Shown one piece after another: positions 35,861-44,939 of a stretch of 59,954 bases of DNA. A program made the position numbers and the translations under genes. Below the pieces are notes generated by a model. That model was given only the letters and a program-made list of their open reading frames with translations. It ran no database searches and was not told the origin of the DNA. The stretch comes from Treponema sp. (GTDB lineage Bacteria; Spirochaetota; Spirochaetia; Treponematales; Treponemataceae). The DNA lies in assembly GCA_018385415.1 (NCBI GenBank), contig JAHAZA010000001.1:1-59954 (forward strand), in the 5' to 3' direction. The first letter of the stretch is position 1. Each line of letters starts with the position of its first letter.

Positions 35861-37676
35861 AGTGCAGAAGGCTTTTACCTTTACTGCTTGTATTTCGATT
35901 TTCCTCATAACTGCTTTTTCTGTGCTTCTTGGCTGTCAAAGTTCCTCTCAAGAAACTATGCCAAACGCAGAAGTTGGTGTTCATTCAACTTATGCACCAC
36001 AAAAACCTGATGCAGTAACAACAATAACAGAACCATCCCAGGTGGATCTTAAAGATGCTACACCTGTAAAATTAGGAAGAAAGACTCAGTCTTATTTTGG
36101 TTCTATTGATAAGACTGTTCTGCAGGATCTTGAAATAGCTTCTCCGTCAAGCATTAATCGTGGTCTTAACAAAATGCGTAAAGCTGCCATTGAGTATACT
36201 GAAAGTGAACGAGTTATTTATAATATTTCCTCAAGGATTATGTCTGAGGTTTGGTCAAAAGAAAATCAGCTTGTAAATGTTCCTGCTGTTTCTCAAGTTT
36301 CTGGGTTGGGAGCAAGCTATCTTGCGATTATGGACTCTGCAAAGTCTGGCATTTTTGAAAACAGAAAAGGGGAGAAAGATTTCTTTCTTACTGTTCTGCC
36401 AGCTCTTGTAATTTTATCTTCGACAGAAAATACTGGTTATTATGCAGATGCAGAAACGGCCTTGCTTTCGGGGCTTAAGATGAAACCAGATTCTGTTTTA
36501 TGTAATTATCTTTTGGGAAAATTATATGAGAAGCAGAAACAATACGAAAAAGCTGTTGTCTGCTTTGAAAAAGCCACAGAGCCTGGGACTACTGTGTTTG
36601 AAGTATTGTATGAAAAGGCAGCATGTCTTGTAGCTCTAGGACATTATGAAGCTGCAAGCAGTATTTTGGACAGACTGGTCATTCAGTTTCCTTCTGATGT
36701 TCAAGTCTTAAAGCTTTATGCAAATGCAACCCTTCTAATGGGGGATTTTCCCCGAGCCGAGCTGTATGCTTCTCAGGTTTTGCAGCAGAATCCATCTGAC
36801 CTGGAATTTGTTCTTTTCAGGGCAAAGATTTTTGTTGAAACCGGGGAATATCTGAAGGCTTCGTCACTTCTTGATGTATATGCGAAAAGCTTTCCGACTC
36901 AGCATGAATATTTACTGCTTCGTGCAAAACTTCAGAAAGAATGGAATAAGAATCTGACAGTTGCAATTTCTACAATAGAAAAAGCGCTCTCTTTATATCC
37001 TGATGATGAAGATATTATTCTTTATGCAGCACAGTTAGCCTCTGAAACAGGAAGCAGAGTAAGTGGAAAAACAGGCGTTCAGCTTGCAGAACTCATTTTG
37101 AAGGATGATCCTGATAATGTAAAAGGACTTCAGTATTCAGTGCAGTCTTTATATAACGAAGGTCGTTATTCTGAGGCTTATACATTAAGTAAAAAACTGC
37201 TGGGTGATAAAGCCGTTCCTCAGAGGGCCGTATTAATGCACACAAAAGTATGTCTTGCAATGCATTATAATGACGAGGCCTGGAAATATGCTGCTTCATT
37301 ATATGAAAAAAACTCTGATAATATTGAAATTATCCAGCATTATATAGAAGTTATGATAAAGACTGGTCGTACTCAGAGTGCGTCAAAGCTTATTAACTCA
37401 ATGCTTTCTGGAACTCCATCGGCGAACTTAAAGAGCTTTTTGTTCTATGAAAGAAGCTTTCTTACTTCAAATGAAGGTACTATGTTGTCTGACCTTCGTT
37501 CCAGCTTAATTGCAAATCCTCGTAATTCTGATGCCCTGTTCAGAATGTATCAGATCTATTATGGACGTAAGGATTACCGTAAAGCACAGTATTACCTGAA
37601 ACAGGTAGTTTCTCTTAATCCAAATGATGAAAAATACCTTCGCCTTAACAGCGAACTGGATCAACTTTTAAAATAA
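35853..37676 (+). CDS. TPR repeat lipoprotein
   Basis: 607 residues with a lipoprotein signal (TFTACISIFLITAFSVLLGC, lipobox LLGC). From about residue 195 to the end it is a run of tetratricopeptide repeats (LCNYLLGKLYEKQKQYEKAVVCFEKATE, VLYEKAACLVALGHYEAASSILDRLV, FRMYQIYYGRKDYRKAQYYLKQVVSLNPND). Residues 1-190 are unassigned. It should be a membrane-anchored periplasmic scaffold. It overlaps the LiaF-like gene by 8 nt, indicating coupled translation. Confidence 0.85.
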   Translation: MNKVQKAFTFTACISIFLITAFSVLLGCQSSSQETMPNAEVGVHSTYAPQKPDAVTTITEPSQVDLKDATPVKLGRKTQSYFGSIDKTVLQDLEIASPSSINRGLNKMRKAAIEYTESERVIYNISSRIMSEVWSKENQLVNVPAVSQVSGLGASYLAIMDSAKSGIFENRKGEKDFFLTVLPALVILSSTENTGYYADAETALLSGLKMKPDSVLCNYLLGKLYEKQKQYEKAVVCFEKATEPGTTVFEVLYEKAACLVALGHYEAASSILDRLVIQFPSDVQVLKLYANATLLMGDFPRAELYASQVLQQNPSDLEFVLFRAKIFVETGEYLKASSLLDVYAKSFPTQHEYLLLRAKLQKEWNKNLTVAISTIEKALSLYPDDEDIILYAAQLASETGSRVSGKTGVQLAELILKDDPDNVKGLQYSVQSLYNEGRYSEAYTLSKKLLGDKAVPQRAVLMHTKVCLAMHYNDEAWKYAASLYEKNSDNIEIIQHYIEVMIKTGRTQSASKLINSMLSGTPSANLKSFLFYERSFLTSNEGTMLSDLRSSLIANPRNSDALFRMYQIYYGRKDYRKAQYYLKQVVSLNPNDEKYLRLNSELDQLLK

Positions 37677-37698
37677 ACTTCGGTGCTACATATTTTCA

Positions 37699-37728
37699 TT
37701 GACCAATGTAGAATTTCTATGTTATTCT
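37699..37728 (+). promoter_or_regulatory. Promoter of the yajC-secD-secF operon
   Basis: TTGACC (37699-37704), 18 bp, TATTCT (37723-37728); a perfect TATAAT also lies at 37730-37735 but too far from the -35. Confidence 0.45.
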
Positions 37729-37768
37729 ATATAATCTAATACACAAAATAAAAAAGGAAGGATTTAAT

Positions 37769-38227
37769 ATGTCTATTTTAAATTTTTTGATGGCTGCACC
37801 TGCAGGTGCTGATGGACAGCAGGGATCAAACCCAATCGTAATGGGAGTTGCAGTTGTATTAATGATCGCAATTTTCTACTTTTTCCTCATTCGTCCACAG
37901 AAAAAACAGGAAAAAGAAGCAAAGAAAATGCTTAGTGAACTTAAAAAGGGTGACAAAATCGTAACAATCGGTGGAATCCACGGAGTTGTATTCGCTGTAA
38001 AAGAAGCAACTGTTGTTGTTAAAGTTGATGATGGTGCTAAGATTGAATTTACAAAGTCTGCAATTGCTAAAGTAGTTAATGATGCTCCAGCTGCTGTTGA
38101 AGAAAAGCCTGCTAAAACAGAAAAAAAAGCAAAAGCAGTAAAAGAAGAAGAAAAAGCTGAAGAAACTGCAGAAAAACCTGCAAAGAAAGCAGCTAAAACT
38201 TCTACAGCTAAAAAAGCAAAGAAATAA
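37769..38227 (+). CDS. yajC: Preprotein translocase subunit YajC with extended tail
   Basis: 152 residues. One transmembrane helix (MGVAVVLMIAIFYFFLIRPQKK, about 25-46) then the YajC core (KKGDKIVTIGGIHGVVFAVKEATVVVKVDDGAKIEFTKSAIAKV). Residues ~110-152 add a Lys/Ala/Glu tail (EKPAKTEKKAKAVKEEEK...) absent from E. coli YajC. YajC associates with SecDF at the Sec translocon. It heads the classic yajC-secD-secF operon; Shine-Dalgarno AAGGAAGG. Confidence 0.95.
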   Translation: MSILNFLMAAPAGADGQQGSNPIVMGVAVVLMIAIFYFFLIRPQKKQEKEAKKMLSELKKGDKIVTIGGIHGVVFAVKEATVVVKVDDGAKIEFTKSAIAKVVNDAPAAVEEKPAKTEKKAKAVKEEEKAEETAEKPAKKAAKTSTAKKAKK

Positions 38228-38255
38228 TTATAATTAAACTTGGAGTTTAGAAAAA

Positions 38256-40016
38256 ATGAAAAAACGTAATCGTTTTCTTCTTATCCTTGCAGTGCTTGGC
38301 ATCTGTTTTTTCTGTCTCTCTCCTTCAATTAACTGGTATTATCGTACCCCTGAAGCAGAAAAGACAATTGCTCTTGCTTCATTGGAAAAGATCAGAGATT
38401 ATTCCATCGAACAGGCTGTAGCATCAGTTAAGTCTTTGGAAGATAGTGCAAGAGCAAATCCTCAGGCAGAAGTTCCTGCTGATTATAACTGGCTTGTAAA
38501 AGAAGCAAAGGCTAATTATAAAAAATATGGCCGTGAAGTTCCTAAAGAAATGACAATGGGAGCTATGCTTTCAAGCTTTGGTTTTGGATATAATGGAACT
38601 GCAGCTGACAGAGCTGCAATTCATGGTAAGCTTGTTAATTTGTTTCAGGAACGTTATCGTCAGCGTATTTTGAAGAATAAAAAAAATTATGCTAACTCTG
38701 TAAAGCTTGGTCTCGACCTTGCAGGTGGTGTTAACGTAATTATTCGTGCTGATCTTGATGCAGCTGTAGCTGCAAAAGGCGATTCACTTAAACCTGAACA
38801 GGTTGCATATTTCAAACAGCAGGCTATGGCTACTGCAATTGAAACAATTACAAGCCGTATTGACCGCTTTGGTTTGACAGAACCTGTTATTCGTCAGATT
38901 GGAGAAGATGGTATTTATATCGAAATCCCAGGAAATGATGAAAAGAAAGATTCAATTAATGCTATCATTCAGGGTAAAGGTCTTTTGAACTTCCGTCTTG
39001 TTGATGATGAAGCAACTCAGAACTTCTATGCAAATTCTACATTTACAGATGAAGGAAAGGTTATCGAAGCTGCAGGTGTTCCTGAAGATTGTGAAGTTCT
39101 TGGATATTATGATAAAGATGCATACGGACTTGATGTATTCAGAAACTATTTTGTTGTTAAGAAAGAAATTGCACTTGATGGTTCTCACATTAAGACTGTA
39201 AGTGTTTCAAAGGATAAGATGGGGGCAACTGGTGTTGACCTTTCTCTTGATGTTGAAGGTGGAATTATCTTTGCTGATGTAACAGCAAAAAATGTTAAAA
39301 AACGTCTTGCAATTGTATCAGATGGTAAGATTAAATCAGCCCCATCTATTAAAACTGCAATTCCTGGTGGACAGGTTCGTGTAGACGGATTCAATACAGA
39401 AGAAGCTGAGAACCTTCAGAAAGTATTGGAAACAGCATCACTTGATGTACCACTTACAATTGAAAGCCAGCAGGTTGTTGAAGCAAGTCTTGGTAAGCTT
39501 TCAATTAAGCAGGCTATTAAAGCTTTGATTCTTGGTCTTGCTCTCATCATGGTATTTATGCTTATCTTCTATAAGGGTGCAGGATTTAATGCTGTTGTAG
39601 CTCAGGTACTTAACCTTTACATTTTATTCTCAGTATTGTCAGCATTCAATTTGACTTTAACATTGCCTTCTATTGCAGGTATGATTCTTACAATCGGTAT
39701 GGCAGTTGATGCAAACGTAATTATTTTTGAACGTATCAAAGAAGAATTGGTTCTTGGAAAAGATCGTAAAGCTGCTATTGATGCAGGTTTCAAAGGTGCT
39801 TTCTGGTCAATTATGGACTCTAACATTACAACATTCATTGCTGCATTGTTCCTTTCTGTACTTGGTTCTGGAGCAATTCAGGGATTTGCTGTCAGCCTTG
39901 CAATCGGTGTATTGTCATCTGTATTTACAGCATTGTTCGTTTCAAGACTTATGTTTGACTTCTGGACAGACCAGGCTAAGAAAAAGTCAGTTAGCATCAG
40001 CTGGAGGGTTAAATAA
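38256..40016 (+). CDS. secD: Protein translocase subunit SecD
   Basis: 586 residues. One N-terminal TM helix, a periplasmic P1 region with LGLDLAGGVNVIIRAD (D1 motif) and TITSRIDRFGLTEPVIRQIGEDGIYIEIPG, then five TM helices with GMAVDANVIIFERIKEEL (D4 region) and FKGAFWSIMDSNITTFIAALFL. It uses proton flow to pull exported proteins through SecYEG. Its stop overlaps the secF start by 1 nt. Confidence 0.96.
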   Translation: MKKRNRFLLILAVLGICFFCLSPSINWYYRTPEAEKTIALASLEKIRDYSIEQAVASVKSLEDSARANPQAEVPADYNWLVKEAKANYKKYGREVPKEMTMGAMLSSFGFGYNGTAADRAAIHGKLVNLFQERYRQRILKNKKNYANSVKLGLDLAGGVNVIIRADLDAAVAAKGDSLKPEQVAYFKQQAMATAIETITSRIDRFGLTEPVIRQIGEDGIYIEIPGNDEKKDSINAIIQGKGLLNFRLVDDEATQNFYANSTFTDEGKVIEAAGVPEDCEVLGYYDKDAYGLDVFRNYFVVKKEIALDGSHIKTVSVSKDKMGATGVDLSLDVEGGIIFADVTAKNVKKRLAIVSDGKIKSAPSIKTAIPGGQVRVDGFNTEEAENLQKVLETASLDVPLTIESQQVVEASLGKLSIKQAIKALILGLALIMVFMLIFYKGAGFNAVVAQVLNLYILFSVLSAFNLTLTLPSIAGMILTIGMAVDANVIIFERIKEELVLGKDRKAAIDAGFKGAFWSIMDSNITTFIAALFLSVLGSGAIQGFAVSLAIGVLSSVFTALFVSRLMFDFWTDQAKKKSVSISWRVK

Positions 40017-40930
40017 TGAAAAAGAGAATTCAGTTTAGTAAGGCATTCCTTCCTTGTGCTATTGTAAGTGCAGTTCTTGTTATTGCTGGTGTTATCAGTA
40101 TTGTAACTCGTGGAATTAATTTTAGTATTGATTTCAAATCTGGATATATCGTAGAAGCTCGTATTGATTCAAATCCTTCTGTTGAAGATGTTCGTTCTGC
40201 CTTGTCTGGTTCTGAAGGTGTTTCAGTAAAGGCAATTGGATCTGGAGAAACAGCAGCTTATCAGATTCGTATGGGTGCTGAAAAACAGGATAATGATATT
40301 GAAGGTACAATTAAATCTGCTTTGGCTAATAAATATTCTGGTGTTGAAATCCTTAAGAGTGATTTTATCAGTTCAAAGCTTTCTAAAACATATGCTATGC
40401 AGGCATTGTTCCTCTTGCTTGGAACTATGCTTTGTATCTGGATTTATGCTGCAATTCGTTTCCGCTGGGACTTTGCTCTCGGTTCAATTATTGCATTAAT
40501 TCATGATACATTGATTATGTTTGCATTCCTTGCTGTTTTCCAGGTGGAATTCAGTACAACAACAATTGCTGCTGTTCTTACAATCATTGGTTACTCAATC
40601 AACGATACTGTCGTTATTCTTGACCGTGTTCGTTCGAACATTCAGAAACTTGAAGTTACAAAATTTGACGAAATTATTAATCAGTCATTGTCGGAAACTT
40701 TAAGCAGATCTTTGATTACAACTATTACAACATTGTTTGCAGTAGTTTCTTTGTATATATTTACAACAGGAACTATTCATGACTTTGCATGGGCGTTGAT
40801 CATAGGTCTTATTAGTGGTTGTTATTCTTCAATCTTTATTTCAAGTGGATTTATTTCTTTAGTTCGCAAAAACTGGAAACCAGAATATGGTCTTCATGCA
40901 ACAAGTGTAAAGAAACCATCTGCAAATTAA
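40016..40930 (+). CDS. secF: Protein translocase subunit SecF
   Basis: 304 residues with six TM helices; N-terminal INFSIDFKSGYIVEARI, and C-terminal IGYSINDTVVILDRVRSNIQ and SLSETLSRSLITTITTLFAVV match SecF. Partner of SecD in a proton-driven export complex. Translation is coupled to secD (overlapping TAATG). A bidirectional terminator ends the operon. Confidence 0.96.
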   Translation: MKKRIQFSKAFLPCAIVSAVLVIAGVISIVTRGINFSIDFKSGYIVEARIDSNPSVEDVRSALSGSEGVSVKAIGSGETAAYQIRMGAEKQDNDIEGTIKSALANKYSGVEILKSDFISSKLSKTYAMQALFLLLGTMLCIWIYAAIRFRWDFALGSIIALIHDTLIMFAFLAVFQVEFSTTTIAAVLTIIGYSINDTVVILDRVRSNIQKLEVTKFDEIINQSLSETLSRSLITTITTLFAVVSLYIFTTGTIHDFAWALIIGLISGCYSSIFISSGFISLVRKNWKPEYGLHATSVKKPSAN

Positions 40931-40967
40931 TTTAATATGCCTTCTTTAAAGAAGGTTGATTTGGATT

Positions 40968-41013
40968 AAAAAAAGTCATTACAGATTAAAAAATCTGCAA
41001 TGACTTTTTTTTT
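40968..41013. terminator. Bidirectional terminator after secF
   Basis: AGTCATT.CAGATT pairs with AATCTG.AATGACT with one A-C mismatch and nine T on the plus strand. Its 3' arm also supplies the -35-like ATGACT of the ispH promoter. Confidence 0.85.
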
Positions 41014-41028
41014 GTTTAAATGTATAAC
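41000..41028 (+). promoter_or_regulatory. Putative ispH promoter, predicted leaderless
   Basis: ATGACT (41000-41005), 17 bp, TATAAC (41023-41028), then 7 nt to the ATG at 41036. The -35 lies within the terminator of the preceding operon. Confidence 0.4.
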
Positions 41029-41035
41029 TAATAAT

Positions 41036-41908
41036 ATGAACGTAGTAAAAGCAGATACCTTAGGATATTGTATGGGAGTTCGACGTGCTGTAGAAAGTGC
41101 TGAAGTCGCCCTTAAAGAGTATAAAGATAAAAAAGTTTATTCTCTTGGCCCATTGATTCATAACACTGTAGCTTTAGAGGAATTATCTGATAAAGGACTT
41201 TATATTCTTGACGAAAAAGATATTGATTCTTTAAGCAGTGATAGTGTGGTAGTAATTAGAGCCCATGGTATCAGTCCTGATGTTCAGAAAAAACTCATTG
41301 AAAAAAAAGCTGTTATAATTGATGCAACTTGCCCACGTGTTACAGTAAGTCAAAATCGTGTAGCAGAATATTCAGAGAAGGGGTATTCCATTATTCTTGC
41401 CGGGGATAATGGTCATGCTGAGGTAGAAGGAATTCGTGGTTATGCCAGAGATTCATTTTACTGTGTTCAGAATTTAACTGAAGCGGAAACTTTAATAGAG
41501 AAAGGGGTACTATTAAATTCCTCTGAGAAAAAATATCTTTTACTATGCCAGACGACTTTTAGTCCTGTTGAGTTTGAAAAGATTGCTTCATATTTGAAAA
41601 CTAAAATAGATTTTCTAGAAATAATTAATACAATCTGTCCTGCCACACGTCAGCGCCAGAATGCCCTTGAGCGAATGTGTATGACTGTTGATGGAGTTGT
41701 TGTTGTCGGTGGAAAGAAATCTGCAAATACCATCAGATTATACCAGAAAGCAAGTCAACTTGTAGAAAATGTGGTTCACATTGAAAAGGCTTGCGAAATT
41801 CCAGATTCCTTTAGAAAGCTACAAACTGTTGGGATAACTGCAGGTGCTAGTACTCCTGATAATGTGATTGAGGAAGTTGTCAAATCATTGATATTCAGTT
41901 ATACTTAA
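41036..41908 (+). CDS. ispH: 4-Hydroxy-3-methylbut-2-enyl diphosphate reductase
   Basis: 290 residues with the three cluster cysteines in GYCMGVRRAVE, DATCPRVTVSQNR and NTICPATRQRQNA, plus LGPLIHNTVALEEL and IRAHGIS. The enzyme carries a 4Fe-4S cluster and yields IPP and DMAPP in the last step of the MEP pathway. Start at the ATG at 41036 because the in-frame ATG at 41000 lies inside the upstream terminator. Heads the ispH-ndk-gpsA-ffh run; no Shine-Dalgarno. Confidence 0.95.
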   Translation: MNVVKADTLGYCMGVRRAVESAEVALKEYKDKKVYSLGPLIHNTVALEELSDKGLYILDEKDIDSLSSDSVVVIRAHGISPDVQKKLIEKKAVIIDATCPRVTVSQNRVAEYSEKGYSIILAGDNGHAEVEGIRGYARDSFYCVQNLTEAETLIEKGVLLNSSEKKYLLLCQTTFSPVEFEKIASYLKTKIDFLEIINTICPATRQRQNALERMCMTVDGVVVVGGKKSANTIRLYQKASQLVENVVHIEKACEIPDSFRKLQTVGITAGASTPDNVIEEVVKSLIFSYT

Positions 41909-41914
41909 CCAATT

Positions 41915-42361
41915 ATGGAAACACGTTGTTTTAGTATGTTAAAACCAGGCGTATTGAATCGCCGGATTGTTGGTGAGGTAATTAACCGCCTCGAAAGAAA
42001 AGGTCTTAAACTTGTTGGCCTTAAAATGATGAATATTTCTGAAGAACTTGCTGGAAAGCATTATGCAGAACATGAAGGAAAGCCTTTCTTTGGTGACCTT
42101 GTAAGCTATATCACATCTGCTCCTGTTGTTGCAATGGTATGGCAGGGAGATGACTGCGTAACTTTAGTTAGAAAGCTTTGCGGAGCAACAAAGCCATCTG
42201 AAGCTGCTCCTGGAACTATTCGTGGAGATTTCTGTCTTCATACACAGTTCAATGTAATTCATGCTTCTGACAGTGATGCAAGTGCGGAGAGAGAAATCAA
42301 TCTTTTCTTCAAACCAGAAGAGATTATTGACTGGAAAGATAATACACAATCATATCTTTAA
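41915..42361 (+). CDS. ndk: Nucleoside diphosphate kinase
   Basis: 148 residues: METRCFSMLKPGV start, the catalytic His in NVIHASDS (about 113-120) and INLFFKPEEIIDW end. It transfers phosphate from ATP to NDPs. It begins 6 nt after ispH and has no Shine-Dalgarno, so is probably reached by coupled translation. Confidence 0.95.
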   Translation: METRCFSMLKPGVLNRRIVGEVINRLERKGLKLVGLKMMNISEELAGKHYAEHEGKPFFGDLVSYITSAPVVAMVWQGDDCVTLVRKLCGATKPSEAAPGTIRGDFCLHTQFNVIHASDSDASAEREINLFFKPEEIIDWKDNTQSYL

Positions 42362-42409
42362 TTTTTGCAAGAAATATTTTACTGGAAATATATTGTTGGA
42401 GGTTTTGTA

Positions 42410-43477
42410 ATGAATCCGAAATCTGTTGGAGTTATTGGAGCAGGTGCCTGGGGTACAGGTTTTGCCCAGGCTTTAGGCCGTGGCGGACATAAAGTAACTT
42501 TGTGGGCTCTTGAACCAGAAGTTGTAGATTCGATTAATAATGAACATGAGAATAAAAAATTTCTCCCAGGTTTTAAACTTTCTGAAAATTTAACTGCTTC
42601 TACAAATCTTGAAGAAGTTGCTAAAGATAAGGATTTTTTGATTCTTGCAAGTCCTTCACTTTATCTTGCTTCAACAGTTAAAAAGCTTGTTACAATTCCT
42701 AATATAGCTGATGGAGAAACATTTATTGGTGTTCTTACAAAAGGATTTGTACCTTCTAAAAACGGTCCAAAGCTTTGTCTTGAAACTATCGAAAATGTTC
42801 TCCCAGGCATTTATAAAGGAAACACTGTTTATATTTCAGGCCCAAGTCATGCTGAAGAAGTAGCTATGGGCAAATTGACAGGTCTTATCGCTGCTTGTGA
42901 AAATCCAAAGAACACTATTATTTTCCGTGAGCTTATGAGAGTTCCTGGACTTTTGGCTTATTCGAGTCTTGATGTTATTGGTGTTCAAATTTGTGCTGCT
43001 GTTAAAAATGTAATTGCAGTAGTATATGGTTGTTGTGATGCAATTTCTGAAACATCGGACACTTTTGGTGATAATTCAGAAAGCCTTTTGCTTGCTGCTG
43101 GTCTTAACGAAATTCAGCAGTTTGGTTTTGCTATGGGGGCAACACATGCCGAAACATTTACATCAATTGCCGGTGTTGGTGACTTAGATGTAACTTGTAA
43201 AAGTAAATATGGCCGAAACCGCCGTTTTGGTCAGGATATTATTAAAAATAACGTTCTTTCAAAGTTTAAAGATCTTGATGATTTAATTGCCCGTGTAGGT
43301 GAAATCGGTTATTTGCCTGAAGGTGCGATTGCATGTAAATATGTTCACGAAATTTCAGCCAAAATGAATCTTAAGCTGGTAATTTGTGATGGTCTTTATA
43401 AAATCTTAAACCGTGAAGTTGAACCTGAAGAATTTCTTAGAGATCTTCTTCGTTTAAAAAAAAGAGTTAAACGCTAG
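42410..43477 (+). CDS. gpsA: Glycerol-3-phosphate dehydrogenase [NAD(P)+]
   Basis: 355 residues. Dinucleotide fold GVIGAGAWGTGFAQALGRGGHKVTLW, ISGPSHAEEVA, AAVKNVIAVVYGCCD (catalytic Lys), GVGDLDVTCKSKYGRNRRFG. It makes sn-glycerol-3-phosphate for phospholipids. Start at the ATG 7 nt after GGAGGT; an upstream in-frame ATG (42365) is not supported. It lies between ndk and ffh in one operon. Confidence 0.95.
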   Translation: MNPKSVGVIGAGAWGTGFAQALGRGGHKVTLWALEPEVVDSINNEHENKKFLPGFKLSENLTASTNLEEVAKDKDFLILASPSLYLASTVKKLVTIPNIADGETFIGVLTKGFVPSKNGPKLCLETIENVLPGIYKGNTVYISGPSHAEEVAMGKLTGLIAACENPKNTIIFRELMRVPGLLAYSSLDVIGVQICAAVKNVIAVVYGCCDAISETSDTFGDNSESLLLAAGLNEIQQFGFAMGATHAETFTSIAGVGDLDVTCKSKYGRNRRFGQDIIKNNVLSKFKDLDDLIARVGEIGYLPEGAIACKYVHEISAKMNLKLVICDGLYKILNREVEPEEFLRDLLRLKKRVKR

Positions 43478-43492
43478 TTTCTGGAGTAACCA

Positions 43493-44890
43493 ATGCTTGA
43501 AAAGTTAACAGACACATTTGGATCGATTATTCGTTCCCTTTCTGGAAAATCTAAAATTACAGAAAAGAATATTGAAGAAACTGTAGAACAGATTAAAATG
43601 GCTTTACTTGAAGCCGATGTAAATCTTCGAGTAGTCAGAAGATTCGTTAATTCTACAATTGAAGAAGCAAAAGGTGAAAAGGTATTAAAAGCCGTTGATC
43701 CAGGTCAGCAGTTTGTAAAAATTATTTACGATAAAATTGTTGCAATGCTTGGTGATACAAAAACTGATATTAAGCTTAAAGGTCCAGATACACAGTCTGT
43801 AATTTTAATGCTTGGTCTTCAGGGTTCTGGTAAAACAACTGCCAGTCACAAGCTTGCAGCAAAGTTGAAGAAAGAAGGGCGACGTCCGCTTCTTGCAGCC
43901 TGTGACCTTGTACGCCCTGCAGCTATTGAACAGTTGTGTGTATTAGGACAGAAAATCGATGTTCCTGTTTATAAAGAAGAGGGAACAAAAGATGCTGTTG
44001 GTGTTGCTAAAAATGCAATTGAATACGCAAAGAAAAATGGACTTGATGTAATTATTCTTGATACTGCAGGTCGTCTTCAGATTGATGAAGAAATGATGAA
44101 AGAACTTGTAAACCTTAAGGCTGCAGTTAAGCCTGATGAGGTTCTTCTTGTAGCCGACTCCATGACAGGTCAGAATGCAGTTGATATAGCAAAATCATTT
44201 GATGAACAACTTGGTCTTACTGGTGTTATTCTTACTAAGTTTGACTCTGATGCTCGTGGTGGTGCGGCTCTTTCACTTAAATCAATTACAGAAAAGCCAA
44301 TTCTTTATATTGGTACTGGTGAAAAGACAGAGGACTTTGAAGTATTCCATCCTGAAAGAATCGCAAGTCGTATTCTTGGAATGGGTGATATTGTTTCTCT
44401 CGTTGAAAAAGCTCAGGAGCAGGTTGATATTGACCAGGCTAAAAAACTTGAAGAAAAGATGGCTCGCAATGAGTTTACTCTTGATGATATGCTTGCTCAG
44501 TTCCAGCAGGTAAAGAAGATGGGGTCAATGAAATCTCTTATGGAGATGATGCCAGGTATGGCAAATGCAATGCAGGGCCGTGATCTTGATACAAGTGGAA
44601 TGAAACGTCAGGAAGCAATTATTCAGTCTATGACAAAGAAGGAACGTGCAAACCATCTTATTATTGGACCGAGCCGTAGAAAAAGAATTGCTGCAGGTTC
44701 TGGTACAACTGTTGCAGAAGTAAATAAACTTATTAAGCAGTTTGAAAAAACAAAACTTGCAATGAAAAAAATTACACGCAATAAAGGAATGCAGGCAAAG
44801 CTTATGAGCCAGCTGGCTGGTGGAAATATGGGTGGCATGGGTGGAATGCCAGATTTGTCTGGAATGGATTTTTCAAAATTCAGATTCTAA
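43493..44890 (+). CDS. ffh: Signal recognition particle protein Ffh (SRP54)
   Basis: 465 residues. N-domain helix bundle (1-90), GTPase G1 LGLQGSGKTTASHKL, closing G3 DTAGRLQIDEEMM, TKFDSDARGG; M domain (about 325-465) Met-rich with SRKRIAAGSG RNA-binding motif and a Gly/Met tail (NMGGMGGMPDLSGM). It binds signal sequences and 4.5S RNA and targets ribosomes to the membrane. Last gene of the ispH run, followed by a terminator. Confidence 0.96.
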   Translation: MLEKLTDTFGSIIRSLSGKSKITEKNIEETVEQIKMALLEADVNLRVVRRFVNSTIEEAKGEKVLKAVDPGQQFVKIIYDKIVAMLGDTKTDIKLKGPDTQSVILMLGLQGSGKTTASHKLAAKLKKEGRRPLLAACDLVRPAAIEQLCVLGQKIDVPVYKEEGTKDAVGVAKNAIEYAKKNGLDVIILDTAGRLQIDEEMMKELVNLKAAVKPDEVLLVADSMTGQNAVDIAKSFDEQLGLTGVILTKFDSDARGGAALSLKSITEKPILYIGTGEKTEDFEVFHPERIASRILGMGDIVSLVEKAQEQVDIDQAKKLEEKMARNEFTLDDMLAQFQQVKKMGSMKSLMEMMPGMANAMQGRDLDTSGMKRQEAIIQSMTKKERANHLIIGPSRRKRIAAGSGTTVAEVNKLIKQFEKTKLAMKKITRNKGMQAKLMSQLAGGNMGGMGGMPDLSGMDFSKFRF

Positions 44891-44904
44891 TTATTATGAA
44901 TATA

Positions 44905-44939
44905 AAGCAGAATGAGTTTTATCATTCTGCTTTTTTTTT
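44905..44939. terminator. Bidirectional terminator after ffh
   Basis: AAGCAGAATGA (44905-44915) pairs with TCATTCTGCTT (44922-44932); the plus-strand T-run runs into the stop codon of the convergent gene. Confidence 0.85.
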
